Assembly (NCBI GenBank): GCA_019400425.1
Contig: JAFREE010000076.1
Span: 1 to 64,000 of the forward strand
Direction of reading: 5' to 3'
DNA: 64,000 nucleotides
Source of the DNA: Hymenochaete sp. R1
Lineage: Eukaryota; Basidiomycota; Agaricomycetes; Hymenochaetales; Hymenochaetaceae
The translations under genes and the position numbers were made by a program. Below the pieces are notes generated by a model. That model saw only the letters and a list, made by a program, of their open reading frames with translations, ran no database searches and was not told the DNA's origin. Below, one piece after another: positions 51,012 to 63,262 of this stretch (position 1 is the stretch's first letter; each line of letters opens with the position of its first letter).

Positions 51012-52222
51012 CAGTGAGTAACCATTCCTCTTGCTCTCGGAACGAACTCTTCTTCGTACTCGACTTCTAAACGTGGTCCACCTATACTTTGTATGAGCGA
51101 AAGGTCAAATGAAGGCCGACGAGGAACTCACGCTTTGGTTTCTTGTCTGTTTTTTTCTTCGATTTCGGGGCTGCAGAAGGTGCTTTCCGCTTCCCTTTTT
51201 TCTTCGATTGTTCTTCATTCCCACTTTCCTCTGACTCCTCTTCCGAATCCGAAGCATCACCCGTCTCCTCCAAATCACTCAAACCATCACTCTCGTCCTC
51301 ACTTAGATCGCTTACGAACTCTCTGTCACCAAGCTCCTCTTCCTCTAACTCATCTTCAAATTCTTCTTCAGTCTCGTCATCTTCTAAGTCCTCCAAGCCT
51401 TCCACAGTGTCCCCTTCCCCCCTATTCCGCGACTGGTCCAATACGGCTTGCCAAACTTCTTCATTCACATTCAACGGTGCATCTCCATATGCTTTTGATT
51501 TTAGACGCTCTATAAGTTCCTTTTCGATGGAACGTTCGAGGTGGGCGGCGGAGAGAGCTTTGCGTTCGCGCGTCGCGTCCCGGCGGTCTAATTTCTTCTT
51601 CACACCAACAAGCTTGGTCCTGAGAAGACTACCTGAGGAACTGCAGTAGTTTCGAAATGAAGTATTTACGCACTGTGCTCGGAGTTTCATCCTCCGCATT
51701 TTTATAAGGTACTGGGTGATCTTAGTCACTCGTTGCTTGCATTTGTGGATGGTAAAGTTCGGCCAGTAGATTAATTCCTTGTCAATCTAAAAAAGAAGCA
51801 TATTAGTCGGTACAGATAGAGCAGTTTGGCTCAAGGCGCACCTGCTGCAAAGCCATTGCATAATTGTTTGAGAGCTTGATCCTCTCCCACATATGCTTCG
51901 GGGTATGTGCCCTCTCGATTGTCTTCATGTAAAGGTACAACACACCTGAAGTATGATTTAGACGAAATACAAACAGAGAAAGAGAGCTGCGTGTATACCT
52001 TCCTTCTCTCGAACTGTAGCATATCGCGAGTTAGCAAGAGGACACGATTGCCTATTGCAGAAGCCAGTTACGTTGTATTCATTCCGGCAGAAATTTTGGG
52101 TCGCAGTCCTATGCTCTCGGGTCAGCTGAGAGCATCAAAAGCAACGAAATAGCAACGTACTTGACTTTGTACGAGCAAAACTGCTGATTGATGACTGACC
52201 AGATAACATCGTCGCTCTGCAT
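51012..52222 (-). CDS. MAK16: Mak16 60S ribosome biogenesis factor
   Basis: Mak16 is a nucleolar RNA-binding protein of early pre-60S particles. Exon 1 starts [20 protein letters not shown], the family N-terminus. Later exons give VLLLTR...[13 protein letters not shown] sequence, [11 protein letters not shown] and [18 protein letters not shown]. The block [20 protein letters not shown] and [18 protein letters not shown] are diagnostic. A long acidic Glu/Asp/Ser stretch (near 51200-51420) and a Lys-rich nuclear localisation region ([12 protein letters not shown]) follow. An intron of about 50 bp precedes the last exon, [18 protein letters not shown], ending MVTH. About five introns. Confidence 0.93.
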
Positions 52223-52491
52223 TTTTGTGTGGAGGATGGGATGGGAGGAAGCGTAAGGTTTGTCCGTGCTCTTGGCCGTTCTCAGCAGGCTGAATTATTC
52301 CTGGAATGGAAGGAAAAGAAGATCGACGACGTCGATCACTGCCTTGGACCTGCTTCGGTACGAGTAACGAGATCCTTGAAGGTCACCAAGCTCTTTCAAG
52401 CCTGAGTCTATAACTTATTTGCGGCTTCTTAATCCGAAATACGGGTATTCGTGACGCTCAAAGCTCATCTTATCCAGGAAGCACTCCGTTT
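52223..52491. promoter_or_regulatory. Divergent promoter region, MAK16 / PRP2
   Basis: 269 bp between divergent start codons of a ribosome-assembly factor and a splicing helicase. No TATA box seen. Confidence 0.45.
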
Positions 52492-55400
52492 ATGTCTGAC
52501 CTCCAACGATATGTCAGCGACAATGCTCTCCGGGTAAGTGTCTAGTGTTGCACTTCAATTGAATCCGACAGACTCACTTATTCACGCTTTAGATTTTTGG
52601 TCTTTCGGACAAAACGCTTGTAGACTACGTCATTGCATCTGGTATGTGTTTAAACTTGGAGTAGCATTGCGGCATTGTTTAACTCGTCCTGCAGCCTCCT
52701 CGTCCAAATCTGCGCAGACGTTATTCAGTAATCTCCATAGCTATGGCCTACCAGACAACCCGGATGCCCACCAATTCGTTAGCGAAGTCTACTCTAGAAC
52801 ACCTCGTAAATCTAAGCATAAACATATATCTGATGCTGCTCGAAAGCAAGCTGAACAAGAAGCCAAATCACTCCGCTCGCAGAAGTACTCTTTCGTGGAC
52901 GCGGATGACGTTGCTGTCGACCTGCCCGTAGCGAAGAAAGAGAAGAAGGAGAGAAAGGGGTTGAAATCCAAAGACTCGCAGACGAAAGAGAAAAAGGAAC
53001 GACATACTCGGAAACGTGAAACGGACGGGCGAGATTGGGAAAGCGATGACGACGAAATAGCCAGGAAGAGGTGGAAAGGAGAGCACCATGATCGGCAAGG
53101 CGAGCACGTATCGGGGTCAGAGCCGGAGGAAGGCATGGAGACCATCGAGGATGAGGCTGAGAGGAGGGAACGGGAGCGGCTACGGGACATCGAGGAGCGA
53201 GACGCATTCGCCGAGCGCGTCAAAGAGCGTGACAAAGACAAGACAAAAAAAGTCGTGGAGGATCGGTCGACGAAAGGCGGAGCAGCTGTCGAAGCCGCAA
53301 AAAGGCGACAGTTGGGGGACGATGCCGCCGCTCGCGTTGCAGCCATGCCGTCCCTTCGAGAACGCTCACGACAAGATTACCTTTCAAAACGTGAAATTCA
53401 ACAAATTGAGCTTCTTCGGAAGGAGATTGCGGATGACGAGACATTGTTCCGTGGGATGAAAATCTCAAAGAAAGAGAGGAATGAGCTGGAGTACAAGAAG
53501 GAAGTCCTGCGCCTGGCGGAGGAACGTTTGAAGATCAACGACCACTACGACGGCTACCAATTACCTGAGGACTACATCACGGAACAAGGCAAGCTTGATA
53601 GGAAGAGGAAGGAGGCCGTTCTGTATCAAAGATACGAAGAGAACAAGCAGAAAGATGATCAATTTGTGACGGACGTAGACCAGTGGGAGGCTGCTCAAAC
53701 GAAGCATAGCACTTTCAAATCCGGGGCCATGGATAAACCGGAGCTCGTGGAAGAGTACGAATATGTATTCGACGAGAGCCAAACCATTCAGTTTGTGCTT
53801 GGAAATACGATTGATAAGGACTCCCAAATGACACCTGCGGAGCGGTTGCTAAAGAAGCAGATTGAGGAGGCGGAAGGCCGAGGTATGCAATTTTTTTATT
53901 AAAGCGTCGCATCAACAATATAATATCCATATAGCGAAAAGTATCGAAGACACTAGGAAATCCTTGCCCATATACCAATACCGCCAACCTCTTCTCGACG
54001 CTATCAAGGAACACCAGGTTCTCATTGTCGTCGCAGAGACTGGTTCCGGCAAAACTACTCAACTGCCTCAATATCTCCACGAGGCTGGTTACACTGAAAA
54101 CGGCATGAAGGTTGGCTGCACTCAACCCCGACGTGTCGCCGCAATGAGTGTCGCAAGTCGTGTAGCAGAGGAAATGGGTACTAAAGTTGGTTATGAAGTC
54201 GGTTATTCGATCCGCTTCGAGGACTGTACGAGCGATAAAACTGTACTGAAGTACATGACTGATGGAATGTTGTTGAGGGAGTTTTTGACCGAGCCTGATC
54301 TTGCTGGGTATTCGGCCTTGATCATTGACGAAGCGCATGAAAGGACGTTGAGCACGGACATTTTGTTCGCCCTTGTGAAGGTAAGTCAATCGAAGATGCT
54401 TTCTTGTTCCATATTTACTATCATTACCCAGGATATCGCACGATTTCGACCCGAACTCCGATTACTAATATCGAGCGCTACTCTGGCCGCTGACAAGTTC
54501 AGTGAATACTTTGACGATGCTCCTGTATTCTACGGTGAGTATTTCTATCTTGTTACATTTCCTCCGTCGTTACTTACCGTCTATTAGTCCCCGGTCGACG
54601 TTACCCCGTCGACATTCACTATACTCCTCAACCAGAAGCTAATTATTTACATGCCGCTATTACTACTGTTTTCCAGATCCACACGACGCAGCCCAAAGGA
54701 GATGTTCTCGTTTTCCTAACGGTGAATTTTTATGTACTGGTACGATGTGGGAATCATGAACTGACACGATAGGTTTAGGGCCAAGACGAAATAGAGGCTG
54801 CACATGAAAACATCACGGAAACAGCTCGTGCGTTGGGTAATAAGGTGGCGGAGCTCGTGGTGTGCCCCATCTACGCCAATCTTCCCAGTGAAATGCAAGC
54901 CAAAATCTTCGAACCGACACCGGACGGGGCAAGAAAAGTCGTATTGGCCACAAACATTGCTGAAACATCTATCACTATCGATGGCGTTGTCTTTGTCATT
55001 GATCCTGGCTTTGTGAAGCAAAACTCGTACAACCCGAGAACTGGCATGGCATCTCTTGTGGTCGTTCCTGTAAGCATTGTTTCTGTCTTAATGAGATTGA
55101 GAATGCATTAATTCCCATTGCTGAACTTGCTGAACAGTGCTCGCGAGCATCGGCCAACCAACGAGCTGGCCGTGCAGGCCGCGTTGGACCTGGAAAAGCT
55201 TTCCGACTTTATACAAAGTGGGCGTTCAACAATGAGCTTGAAGAAAACACTGTCCCTGAAATCCAACGGACGAACCTCGGCATGGTTGTTCTCCTTCTTA
55301 AATCGCTTGGTATCAACGATCTTATCGGCTTCGAATTCATGGACCCTCCTCCAGGCGAGACACTCATGCGGGCCCTCGAACTGCTATACGCCCTCGGAGC

Positions 55401-56264
55401 TTTGAATGACAGGGGCGAGCTGACTAAGCTCGGGAGGCGAATGGCAGAATTCCCCGTTGACCCGATGTTGTCGAAGGCGATCATTGCGAGTGAGAACTAC
55501 TCGTGCACCGACGAAATCCTCACTATTATATCCATGCTTTCTGAGTCTGGGTCTATTTTCTACCGACCCAAAGACAAGAAACTGCATGCAGACCAAGCCA
55601 GGCAGAACTTCGTCCGAGCAGGCGGTGATCACTTTACGTTGCTGAACGTTTGGGAGCAGTGGGCGGATACGAACTACTCGCAGCAATTCTGTTACGAACA
55701 ATTCTTGCAATTTAAGAGTTTAAGCCGGGCGCGGGATATCCGAGATCAGCTTGCAGGTCTCTGTGAGAGGGTAGAAGTCGTCATCCAAGCGAATCCCAAT
55801 TCCAATGATATTATTCCAATTCAGAAGGCAATCACGTCCGGGTATTTCTATAACACTGTAAGTTCCGTTCTCGCCGCCGTGTTTGACCCATAAGTATGAC
55901 CTTCCTCAATTTTTTTAAGGCTCGATTAGAAAAAAGTGGCGACTCTTACCGGACGCTCAAAACCAATCAAACTGTGTACATTCATCCGTCATCAAGCTTA
56001 TTCCAACAGCAGCCACCTGTGAAGTTCATTTTGTATTATGAGCTCGTCATGACGACAAAATCGTATATGCGACAGGGCATGGAGATCAAACCATCATGGC
56101 TCCTCGAAGGTACTCAGACATTATTTATCATCTATAACTCGGTGCTGACATGCTCGTGTCGTTTAGTTGCACCGCATTTCTTCAAGCCTGCAGATTTAGA
56201 GCAGCTTGCTGCTGGAGATAAAAAGATGCCGAAGACTATTGGGTCCTCCATCACAGCATCATAG
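52492..56264 (+). CDS. PRP2: DEAH-box RNA helicase Prp2/DHX16
   Basis: Prp2 remodels the activated spliceosome before the first splicing step. Exon 1 is [14 protein letters not shown], then [16 protein letters not shown], matching the DHX16 N-terminal helical domain. A long charged KE-rich region follows, with [12 protein letters not shown] and [19 protein letters not shown], which is specific to this orthologue. Helicase motifs: [15 protein letters not shown] (I), [18 protein letters not shown] (Ia), [14 protein letters not shown] (II), [14 protein letters not shown] (III), [28 protein letters not shown] (V), and then motif [10 protein letters not shown], across an intron near 55150. HA2 and OB domains end with [35 protein letters not shown] and [11 protein letters not shown]. 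At least eight introns; the long second exon spans about 52690-53880. Confidence 0.93.
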
Positions 56265-56496
56265 CCCATTCCGCGTGGATTCTTCGTTGATGGTATGCAT
56301 ATATCGTAAGGACACTAAAATAGTTCTTATTTATTTACTGCAAAGCTGTTCCGGACTTCTCTGCTCTGTGATGTTTTGTATTGCCAATGCTACACACTCT
56401 TCAATTTCTGTCTTTCCGCAAGCGAACGCAAGGAATAATAGTACCGGTCATGGCTTCCTAACGTTGGATAATATTATAATATATAATTTTTGCTGG

Positions 56497-56526
56497 TACT
56501 AGTACTAGTACTAGTGCCAGTACTAG
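56497..56526. repeat. TACTAG short tandem repeat
   Basis: TACTAG occurs three times in tandem and once more after a TGCCAG spacer. The unit is half-palindromic (ACTAGT), so the block can pair with itself. Confidence 0.6.
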
Positions 56527-56648
56527 TTCAATTTATCGAGATTCCTGGCACGAAAAGTCACGCGGAACAACGGACACGTCGACACGACGCGCTGGCAAGC
56601 TGAAATGAAACGCGTCTCGTCATCTTCGTCTCAATTGCCTGCATGCTC

Positions 56649-56656
56649 TTATAAAG
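56649..56656 (+). promoter_or_regulatory. TATA box of HUT1
   Basis: TTATAAAG lies 54 bp upstream of the ATG at 56710. Confidence 0.5.
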
Positions 56657-56709
56657 CCATCTCTCGCCGTGCTACTTCATTCGGTAGCAGCCTCTTCATC
56701 TTACCCAGC

Positions 56710-58221
56710 ATGGCTCTCTTAAGGTTTACTGTGGTTGCTTTACTGAGTATCAATGGTGTCTGACCTGAGCACTTCCACCAGACTCGCGACATGCGTGGTC
56801 GGTGTATATTCCATGTTTCTGGCATGTCTCCAGTTTCTCAGACACGTAAAGTGAACTAATGCTTCGTTGTTAGCTTTGGGCAATCTCGCAAGAAAGATGT
56901 GAGCTCTGAGCCAAAACTGTACCACTGATCATCTAACCAGACATACTTTGTAGTATCCGTTCCTTTTGTCAATGTGGATGGTACCGGGTCCGAGAAATTC
57001 AAGTCGGCTCTAGCCATGAGCACCTGCCAAAGCATCCTTAGTGTTGTCTCCTCTTTCGTATACATCTTCCTTCGTCGGAAACAAGGCGAATCAATACCCG
57101 TCGCCCTCGGCCTCTCCCCCACCCACAAGAAGTCGAAGTCCGTTGCACCATACCGAGGTCCCTCGAATGGTCATAACAGTGACAAGCCGAATGGCAGCTC
57201 AAACGGCCATATGCAAGCTCATACACAGCAAGTCTCCCACCCAACCCCCCTCGAAGCCTCCATCATCCGCCGCACACTCCTCACCCGCTACTTCCAATGT
57301 GCTCTCTTCATCACTGCCGCCGCCCCTTTCGGCTTCGCTGCCCTCGCACACATCTCCTACCCCACCATGGTCCTCGGTAAATCTTGCAAGCTCGTCCCCG
57401 TCATGCTCATGAATGTCCTCCTCTACCGCCGCAAGTTCGCACCACACAAGTATCTTGTCGTCGCGCTCGTGACGGCGGGTATCAGCATGTTCATGGGGTT
57501 TGGCGAGGAATCAGGGAAGGGCAAATCGCATGGGAGCGGGGTAGGAGAGGGGGGGTCGAGTATGATTGGTATTTTGTACCTTCTTATCAACCTTGCTATC
57601 GATGGGGCGACCAACTCCACGCAAGATGAGATCTTTGATCGTTACACCGTGACGGGTCAACAGATGATGTTCTGGATCAACCTAATGTCAACAGGCGTCA
57701 CGGCCGTGCTTTCACTCCTTCCTCTTCCTTACATTCCGGTCTTGCACCCGTCTGGTGGATGGACGTCTGAGGTGTCGACCGTACTGGCGTTTGTGAAGGA
57801 ACACCCTGGCGTTATGTCCCCGCTTCTGCAATTCGCGTTCACCGGTGCTTTGGGTCAGCTATTCATTTTCGAAACGCTGCAGCATTTCGGCAGTCTGACG
57901 CTCGTGTAAGGTGACGACTGTTTTCATTGAGATCTGCCTTACTGACAAGTGTCCTAGTACTATCACCCTTACCCGCAAACTCTTCACGATGGTCCTCTCC
58001 GTCATAGTGTACAGCCATAAACTCACGTTGGGCCAATGGTTGGGCGCAGCCGTAGTCTTCGCTGGAATCTCCGTCGAAGCTTGGATAAAACGTCGAGGTC
58101 AGTTTTCTTCCACACCAAGTTTAACGATGAGTATTGACTTGAATTGTAACCCCGAAAACAGATGTACATGCAAAGCGCGTCCTACAGGAGAAAGAGAAGG
58201 CAGAGCTAAAGACATTATGAC
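56710..58221 (+). CDS. HUT1: Hut1-like UDP-galactose/UDP-glucose transporter of the ER
   Basis: A UAA-family (SLC35B) nucleotide-sugar antiporter with about ten membrane helices. A short first exon ([15 protein letters not shown]) is followed by [12 protein letters not shown] and WAISQER, the family's first helix and its Q-E-R motif. The large exon gives [13 protein letters not shown], a hydrophilic loop rich in Ser/Asn, [20 protein letters not shown] and LLYRRKF, a signature of the family. Then [20 protein letters not shown] and [20 protein letters not shown]; the next exons read [33 protein letters not shown] and the tail [10 protein letters not shown]. The Lys-rich end may be an ER-retention signal. 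Exon borders before 56940 are approximate. Confidence 0.88.
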
Positions 58222-58420
58222 AGAGGGGAGTAGAGAAACGTACGAATCTTCGACGTCTAGACTTCTTTTTTAATACAATAGACAAATATTACGGACGCTT
58301 TCACCCTCTATCGCCTCGGAGAAAGTAAAAAGGATAACGACGGAATAAAACGTGGATTGAGGATAAACTAATAATTTAGTTGAAGTATGATGGCTGCAAA
58401 CGTAAAGACTTGGGTTTTGA

Positions 58421-59542
58421 TTATATCTCCATCGCATCAGGATCGCGCACGGAAGGTGATATTGGTGATACGGGATTAGGGACTGGCACCCCGTTCGTGC
58501 CTTTGAGTGGACGAATGGCACGTTTCCTGGCCTCCTCCCTGAGGATTGAAGAGTCAACCAAGGGTAAGATCGAAACAAAGAATCACACACCTTGCGTCCT
58601 TGTCTTCATCATCCTCTTCCTCACGCTTCCTCCGTGTGACACCACCTGCTGAAGGCTGCCGCGGGTACGAAACAACCGCATTCGCCGCCTTATATATTGA
58701 TTCATATTCCTATGAAACACATTAAACAACATTGTCTTTATTATATACTCAACAGCTGAGCGCACCTTGATCTGCGTTAAGAATCCCCCGTTCGGTGAAA
58801 TGCAATATCGCCGATTTTGAACGGTGTGTAGCGCATCCTCCCAGTTCATTTGGTAGTACTGCATGACATACATTACGACGAATGCCGGTGACAGACTTAT
58901 CCCTCCGTTGCAATGTACAAGGACGCGCCCACCTTTCTGCAGGGCGTTGTCAATGAACAATTTGGCTCTGTGCGCGTGAGTGGGAGAAGTTTTGGTCGGT
59001 TAAAGGGTAGGATACAAAGGAATCTGTGGGGAAATGAGATGGGGGTGGCTCACCGAGGGAAGAGGGAGATGAGGTTCTGTTCTTCGTTATCTTGCACGTC
59101 CAGCGTGAGGTAAAGGAATTGATCAGGAAAGCGAGGTTTGACGGAGAATGCTTCCCTTGCATCCCGAATACAGACGCTACACGAAGAGGAGGAAGAGTCA
59201 GCGAGCTGCCTTTGAACCGTAAGCCATGATACCACGGACTCACATATGAGTAACACCTAGCGTTTTCAGCCTCTCCAAGTTCTTCGATACCTGGAAGGGT
59301 CCTAACAACAGGTTCTCTAGAATCTCCTGACAGTCCCTTCTCATTTCGTATCTTCAAGTTCCAAGGATATGGTAATCGATTTGAACGTGAAAGTAAACCG
59401 CAGCTAGCCATAAGAATGTGTTCTTTCTCATAGCGAAATGCATGAAGGAAACCCCAGACACGTACCGCCACTCGACCTCTGAGGGCCCTTGAATGATTTC
59501 GCGTAGTTGGTCTTCAGTCGGCGGTGGCATGGTAAGCGACAT
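58421..59542 (-). CDS. STYX: STYX-like dual-specificity pseudophosphatase, CX5R arginine replaced by Leu
   Basis: STYX proteins bind phospho-substrates or anchor MAP kinases without cleaving phosphate. Exon 1 is MSLTMPPPTEDQLREIIQGP, then YEMRRDCQEILENLLLGPFQ, GVTHM-VCIRDAREAFSVKPR, LTLDVQDNEEQNLISLFPR and FIDNALQKGGRVLVHCNGG. This matches STYX block by block, including YVQ/TVQNRRYCISPNGGF and EYESIYKAANA, and the acidic KREEDDEDKD tail. The active-site loop reads HCNGGISLSP: the nucleophile Cys is kept but the position of the catalytic Arg is Leu (codon CTG near 58893). Animal STYX instead changes the Cys to Gly. The last exon ends PSVRDPDAMEI. About five introns. The start could also be Met at 59530. 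Confidence 0.88.
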
Positions 59543-60227
59543 GGCGGTAGGAGGCAAAGGAGAGGGGCAACCAGGGATCACCTCTCTAGATTGCAAAGGT
59601 GAAATGAGATGAGGATGGGGCGTGCGGGAAACAAAGCATGGCCATGACTAAGCAAAGTACAGTAACTCTTGTCGACTCGTAGCTTGAATCGATTTGTTTT
59701 CGAGCCATTGAGATTAACAAGAATCTGGTGTTCGAGTCGACCTTGTTCATGACCGTTTTAGCATTTTTACCATTAGGCGCCCGTGGGTAGAACAACAAAC
59801 AAGATTGTACTTTTACACAATTTCGGACAAGCTCAAGTACTACACGTGAACAAAATAATCTTAAAGCAAAGAAAGTCTTGTCGCACAACTATGTCGAAAA
59901 TACTATGTCCCGGCTATAAAGCTCAAAGGCAACCAAAAAAAAGGTGAGGAACGGGTCGGATTAAGCGTGAAATAGAAGGTCTCGCCATGAAAATCCCCTG
60001 AACTTCTCCTCTCGCGAACATGCGGCATACCCCCTACGAGATCAACCAAAGCGCAAGCTAATCGCTCGAATCCGTCCGACGGATACACGAGTTGATCTTT
60101 CGTTTGGAAGGAAATCCGATAGAGGGCAGAACTCGGAGAGAAAGCATGGGATTGTGACATTTGTGTCTCCGTATCGACCTCGTCCTCGCCGTTCGCGACG
60201 AGCCTCTATTCCATTCGACACACGAAC
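59543..60227. other. Intergenic: STYX upstream / RSA3 3' region
   Basis: 685 bp between two minus-strand genes. Two minus-strand open frames (59586-59888 and 59903-60160) lack recognisable domains and an evident promoter. I do not call them. Confidence 0.45.
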
Positions 60228-61041
60228 CTATTCTCCAAGTATAATCTCCATCTCACTCGTCTTACTATCATCCTGTCCACCCGTTGACGCATATACATCC
60301 GCCCCAGCAGCCAACGAGTCAATCAACAATGCAAGACGGGATTGCGTCAGGTTTGGCTCCTGTCCCCCATCTGGTTAGCAAGCGCATACGACACAAGCAG
60401 ATGAAAGAACAAAAGAACAAGAAGAGAGGGGAGGCAAAATGAAAAGACATAAAAATTCCACACACCTTCCGAATCTCATCTAAATCCTCTTGAAATGCAT
60501 CCGCGATATTCCCCATCCAAAATTGCCTAAACCGAGCCTTCAGTTCGTTCTCTCCTTCCTCGTCTTTGTCTAGCAAGTTCGGTGCGGGTACGTTGCGAAG
60601 AGGAGCGGGGGATGGAGGTCGAGGTTTGTGTTCGGTGGTTGTTGATGGGTTTCGTCTATTCGTGTCTGGATCTAGGTTGGTGGCTTGACTTGGTTTTTCA
60701 GGAGCTTTTGATACAGAAAGGATATCTTCATCATCGGAATTTGATGAAGACGATGGCGAAGACGATGAACCCTCGTTTTCCGACTCTGAGCTCGAGTCCT
60801 TATCCGATGAAGATGCATCTTTCTCTTTCACATCCCTTCCACCGGCCCCAATAGATATCGAAACAGTCTTCGTAGTCTTCGTCCTGCTTCCAGAGTCATC
60901 CGCCGATCCACCTTCAGACTCATCTGACGATGAAGACGAGGAAGATGAGGAAGAAATATCCCTCCGCTTCCTTTTCCTGTTTCGCCTACGGTGATTTATC
61001 CGTTTTGCTGTCGTTGGGGTTGTAGTTGAAGAGGGAGACAT
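60228..61041 (-). CDS. RSA3: Rsa3-like ribosome assembly protein
   Basis: Rsa3 is a small nucleolar factor of pre-60S particles working near the helicase Dbp6. Exon 1 begins MSPSSTTTPTTAKRINHRRR with a basic nuclear-signal-like run, then a long Ser/Asp/Glu low-complexity region (about 60750-60970). The conserved domain reads LKARFRQFWMGNIADAFQED, then LDEIRK before an intron of about 90 bp, and EPNLTQSRLALLIDSLAAGA in exon 2. The end is TSEMEIILGE. The FRQFWM and EPNLTQSRLALLIDSL blocks are the Rsa3 domain. An open frame reading through the intron is not the product. Confidence 0.88.
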
Positions 61042-61544
61042 TGTTAAGCCAGGCGTATTAAAAACTTAAGACGAAGCACGAAGGAAGACTTTAAAAGAGT
61101 GTAATTTAGCTTTCGTCGGCCTATGCGCCAAAATTCAGCGTCGATCGTTAATCCTTCGGGACCGGCGGCTCAATCGGAGCGTTTTTTCCCCGGCGGCGTT
61201 GTCCAGTGTTTACATAAGCATGGGATTGCGAGTCATGTTACACTTGCATCTGGCATTCGCAACACAAAGTAGGACATTCATCGTAAACGGCAAAGACACA
61301 GAGAATTGTGGAGGTACCATGAACTTTTGGAAGTGCCTCTTCGGTGTGGTGAACTTACTATTCTACTAGTTAAGTGTTTCGTGACCTCAGACAGACAGAT
61401 CTTGTAGACGATACATCAATTCCGACCGATCATTTATTATCCATTATTTAATCTATTAAGGTAAGAGTAGAAATGAATGCACGTACGTGAGATTTGAAGT
61501 TATCCGGAGATTCCCAAAACGCCAACTGCCATAGCAAATGAATT
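61042..61544. other. Intergenic: RSA3 upstream / F-box 3' region
   Basis: 503 bp, both neighbours minus-strand. No gene, RNA or repeat seen. Confidence 0.45.
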
Positions 61545-63262
61545 CTAAGAAAACACTACGTGCCGGTCTTTCCCCCATTTATTCCATAGTGCTTCAGTCC
61601 AAAGGTTCGGATCCATCAAGTGCCTTGGCTCGATATGAATGCTTTCGAGCCTGGATGAATCATCCCGAAGCACCTTTACTAAGAATTTTCTGAACTCCTT
61701 CACATCCAAATCAAAACATCCAAGCAGCCGAAGCGACTTAAGCCTCGTGAATCCTAGAAAGTCCATCCTATCCCTTTCAGGTCGCATGAACTTATACGTG
61801 TTGAATTGATCGAAATGCCTGATTGCAGCGGTGAGGTGATCCAACGATGGGAGACGATTGACTATCGGGACTACCTGGTGTTTCATAAATCTCCTGGCAC
61901 CATCGTAGACGGTCGTGTCCCACTGGCAAGACGTTTGGATGGCCAACTCCCGCAATTTGTCATAAGCCCGCTGTTTGAAAAATTCATCGATTCGAATTGT
62001 CGTCTGGGGAACGTGATCAAGACGCAATTCCATATCCATGCTTTTGAGGTTTGGCATGGCTAAAGAGCGTAGTACGTTCGAAGCAGATATAGTAATCTTG
62101 TCGATCGCACCATTGCGCTCGCGTAGCTCGGTCTTGTTCGTAATGGCCTGTATAAATGGATCTAGTAGTCCGGCAGATACGAACATATTGCATGTGACGA
62201 CAGTCGGAAGCTCCAGCGGCTCGATGGAGCTGCTATGCTGCTCGTCTAGTTTGTCGATCACCCATCCAAAGGTAAGGTTCCGCAAGGATGATATCTCTCG
62301 AAGAGCCGTGAAGAGTTTCGGGGTGTCCTTGACGGCGAAATGACGATTGAGCGTCAAAGAGATCAGGCCGGACATGTAATGCGGGGGAGGAATTGCAGCA
62401 ATACATGGAATGGCCAGATCTCGGAGATTAGGGAATGTCCAAAAATCGAAGAGCGTCTGTATGATGAATGCGTCCGCGTCGCAATATTGCAAATGATGCA
62501 CGAAGGGGAAGTCTGTGCTCAGTTTCTCAGAGCCATGAAATGCGTAGGGCGTAGTTAGGCAGACGATAAGATCCTGGCAGCGATCCATATGATGAAGAGC
62601 CAATCCTGCCATATGATTACAGAGGAGGAATTGCATCGGAACGTTACGTGACATATCAAGGCGCCGACCAAGTACTTTCGAATTTTCTTGCCTTCTGAAT
62701 CCAAAGTCGGCCCAGAGGAAGGGCGACCTATAGATCAAGTCTCGGAACCGTCGATTCACGAACACGAGGCGTCGTACGTTCTCGTAGCTCTCGATATACG
62801 AAGCCGCAAACTTCTCCTCTCCCCTCCAATGGGGAATGCAAAAGCCAAGTATCATGCCTAGCAGCTCGTCGGGGAGATGATTGAGGCCATGGTGGCGAGA
62901 TGCTTTGATCACAGCGTTTTTCATTGGCGTAAGCTTGACTTTTAGCGCCCTTTGAAGTGACGATAACGCTCTCTCAGCCTGTTTCAGCGCAGTGTACGTG
63001 GTGAGCCTCGTTTCATACAGCGTACGATCCTTAACGAGACTGTGTTGATTAGTGATTATTACTAGTAGTAAGCACACATTGATTCTGCCCTTGAATATGA
63101 AAGAGGAACTCACGAAGGCAGTTTCTCTAGTTCCTCTGGCCAGACATCACTAATTACCCTCGACTTGGTAGAGAAGAGCCTCTCGCACATATCCTTGATC
63201 AACAAGAGGCTTGAGTCATTAATATCGAGAGGCGTCAAGGGAGTGATGCGACAAATGTTCAT
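61545..63262 (-). CDS. F-box protein with leucine-rich-type C-terminus
   Basis: Such proteins bind Skp1 through the F-box and recruit substrates to SCF ubiquitin ligases. Exon 1 (63262 to about 63115) reads MNICRITPLTPLDINDSSLL to EELEKLPS; an intron of about 85 bp joins it to DRTLYETRLTTYTALKQAER. The F-box is HLPDELLGMILGFCIPHW, followed by VRRLVFVNRRFRDLIYRSPF and LWADF. The rest has irregular leucine-rich-like repeats (FPNLRDLAIPCI, LRELAIQ, LKSLRLLGCFDL) and ends WNKWGKDRHVVFS. This matches the large agaricomycete F-box family. The substrate is unknown. Confidence 0.85.

Larger units (their letters stand above)
56265..56709. other. Intergenic: PRP2 3' region and HUT1 promoter
   Basis: 445 bp. 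It contains a short TACTAG tandem/palindromic repeat at 56497-56526 and a TATA box (TTATAAAG, 56649-56656) 54 bp before the HUT1 ATG. Confidence 0.5.

Noticed and set aside
59586..60160. Two minus-strand open frames after RSA3
   Set aside because: No domain, poor codon context, and they fall in 3' flanking sequence.
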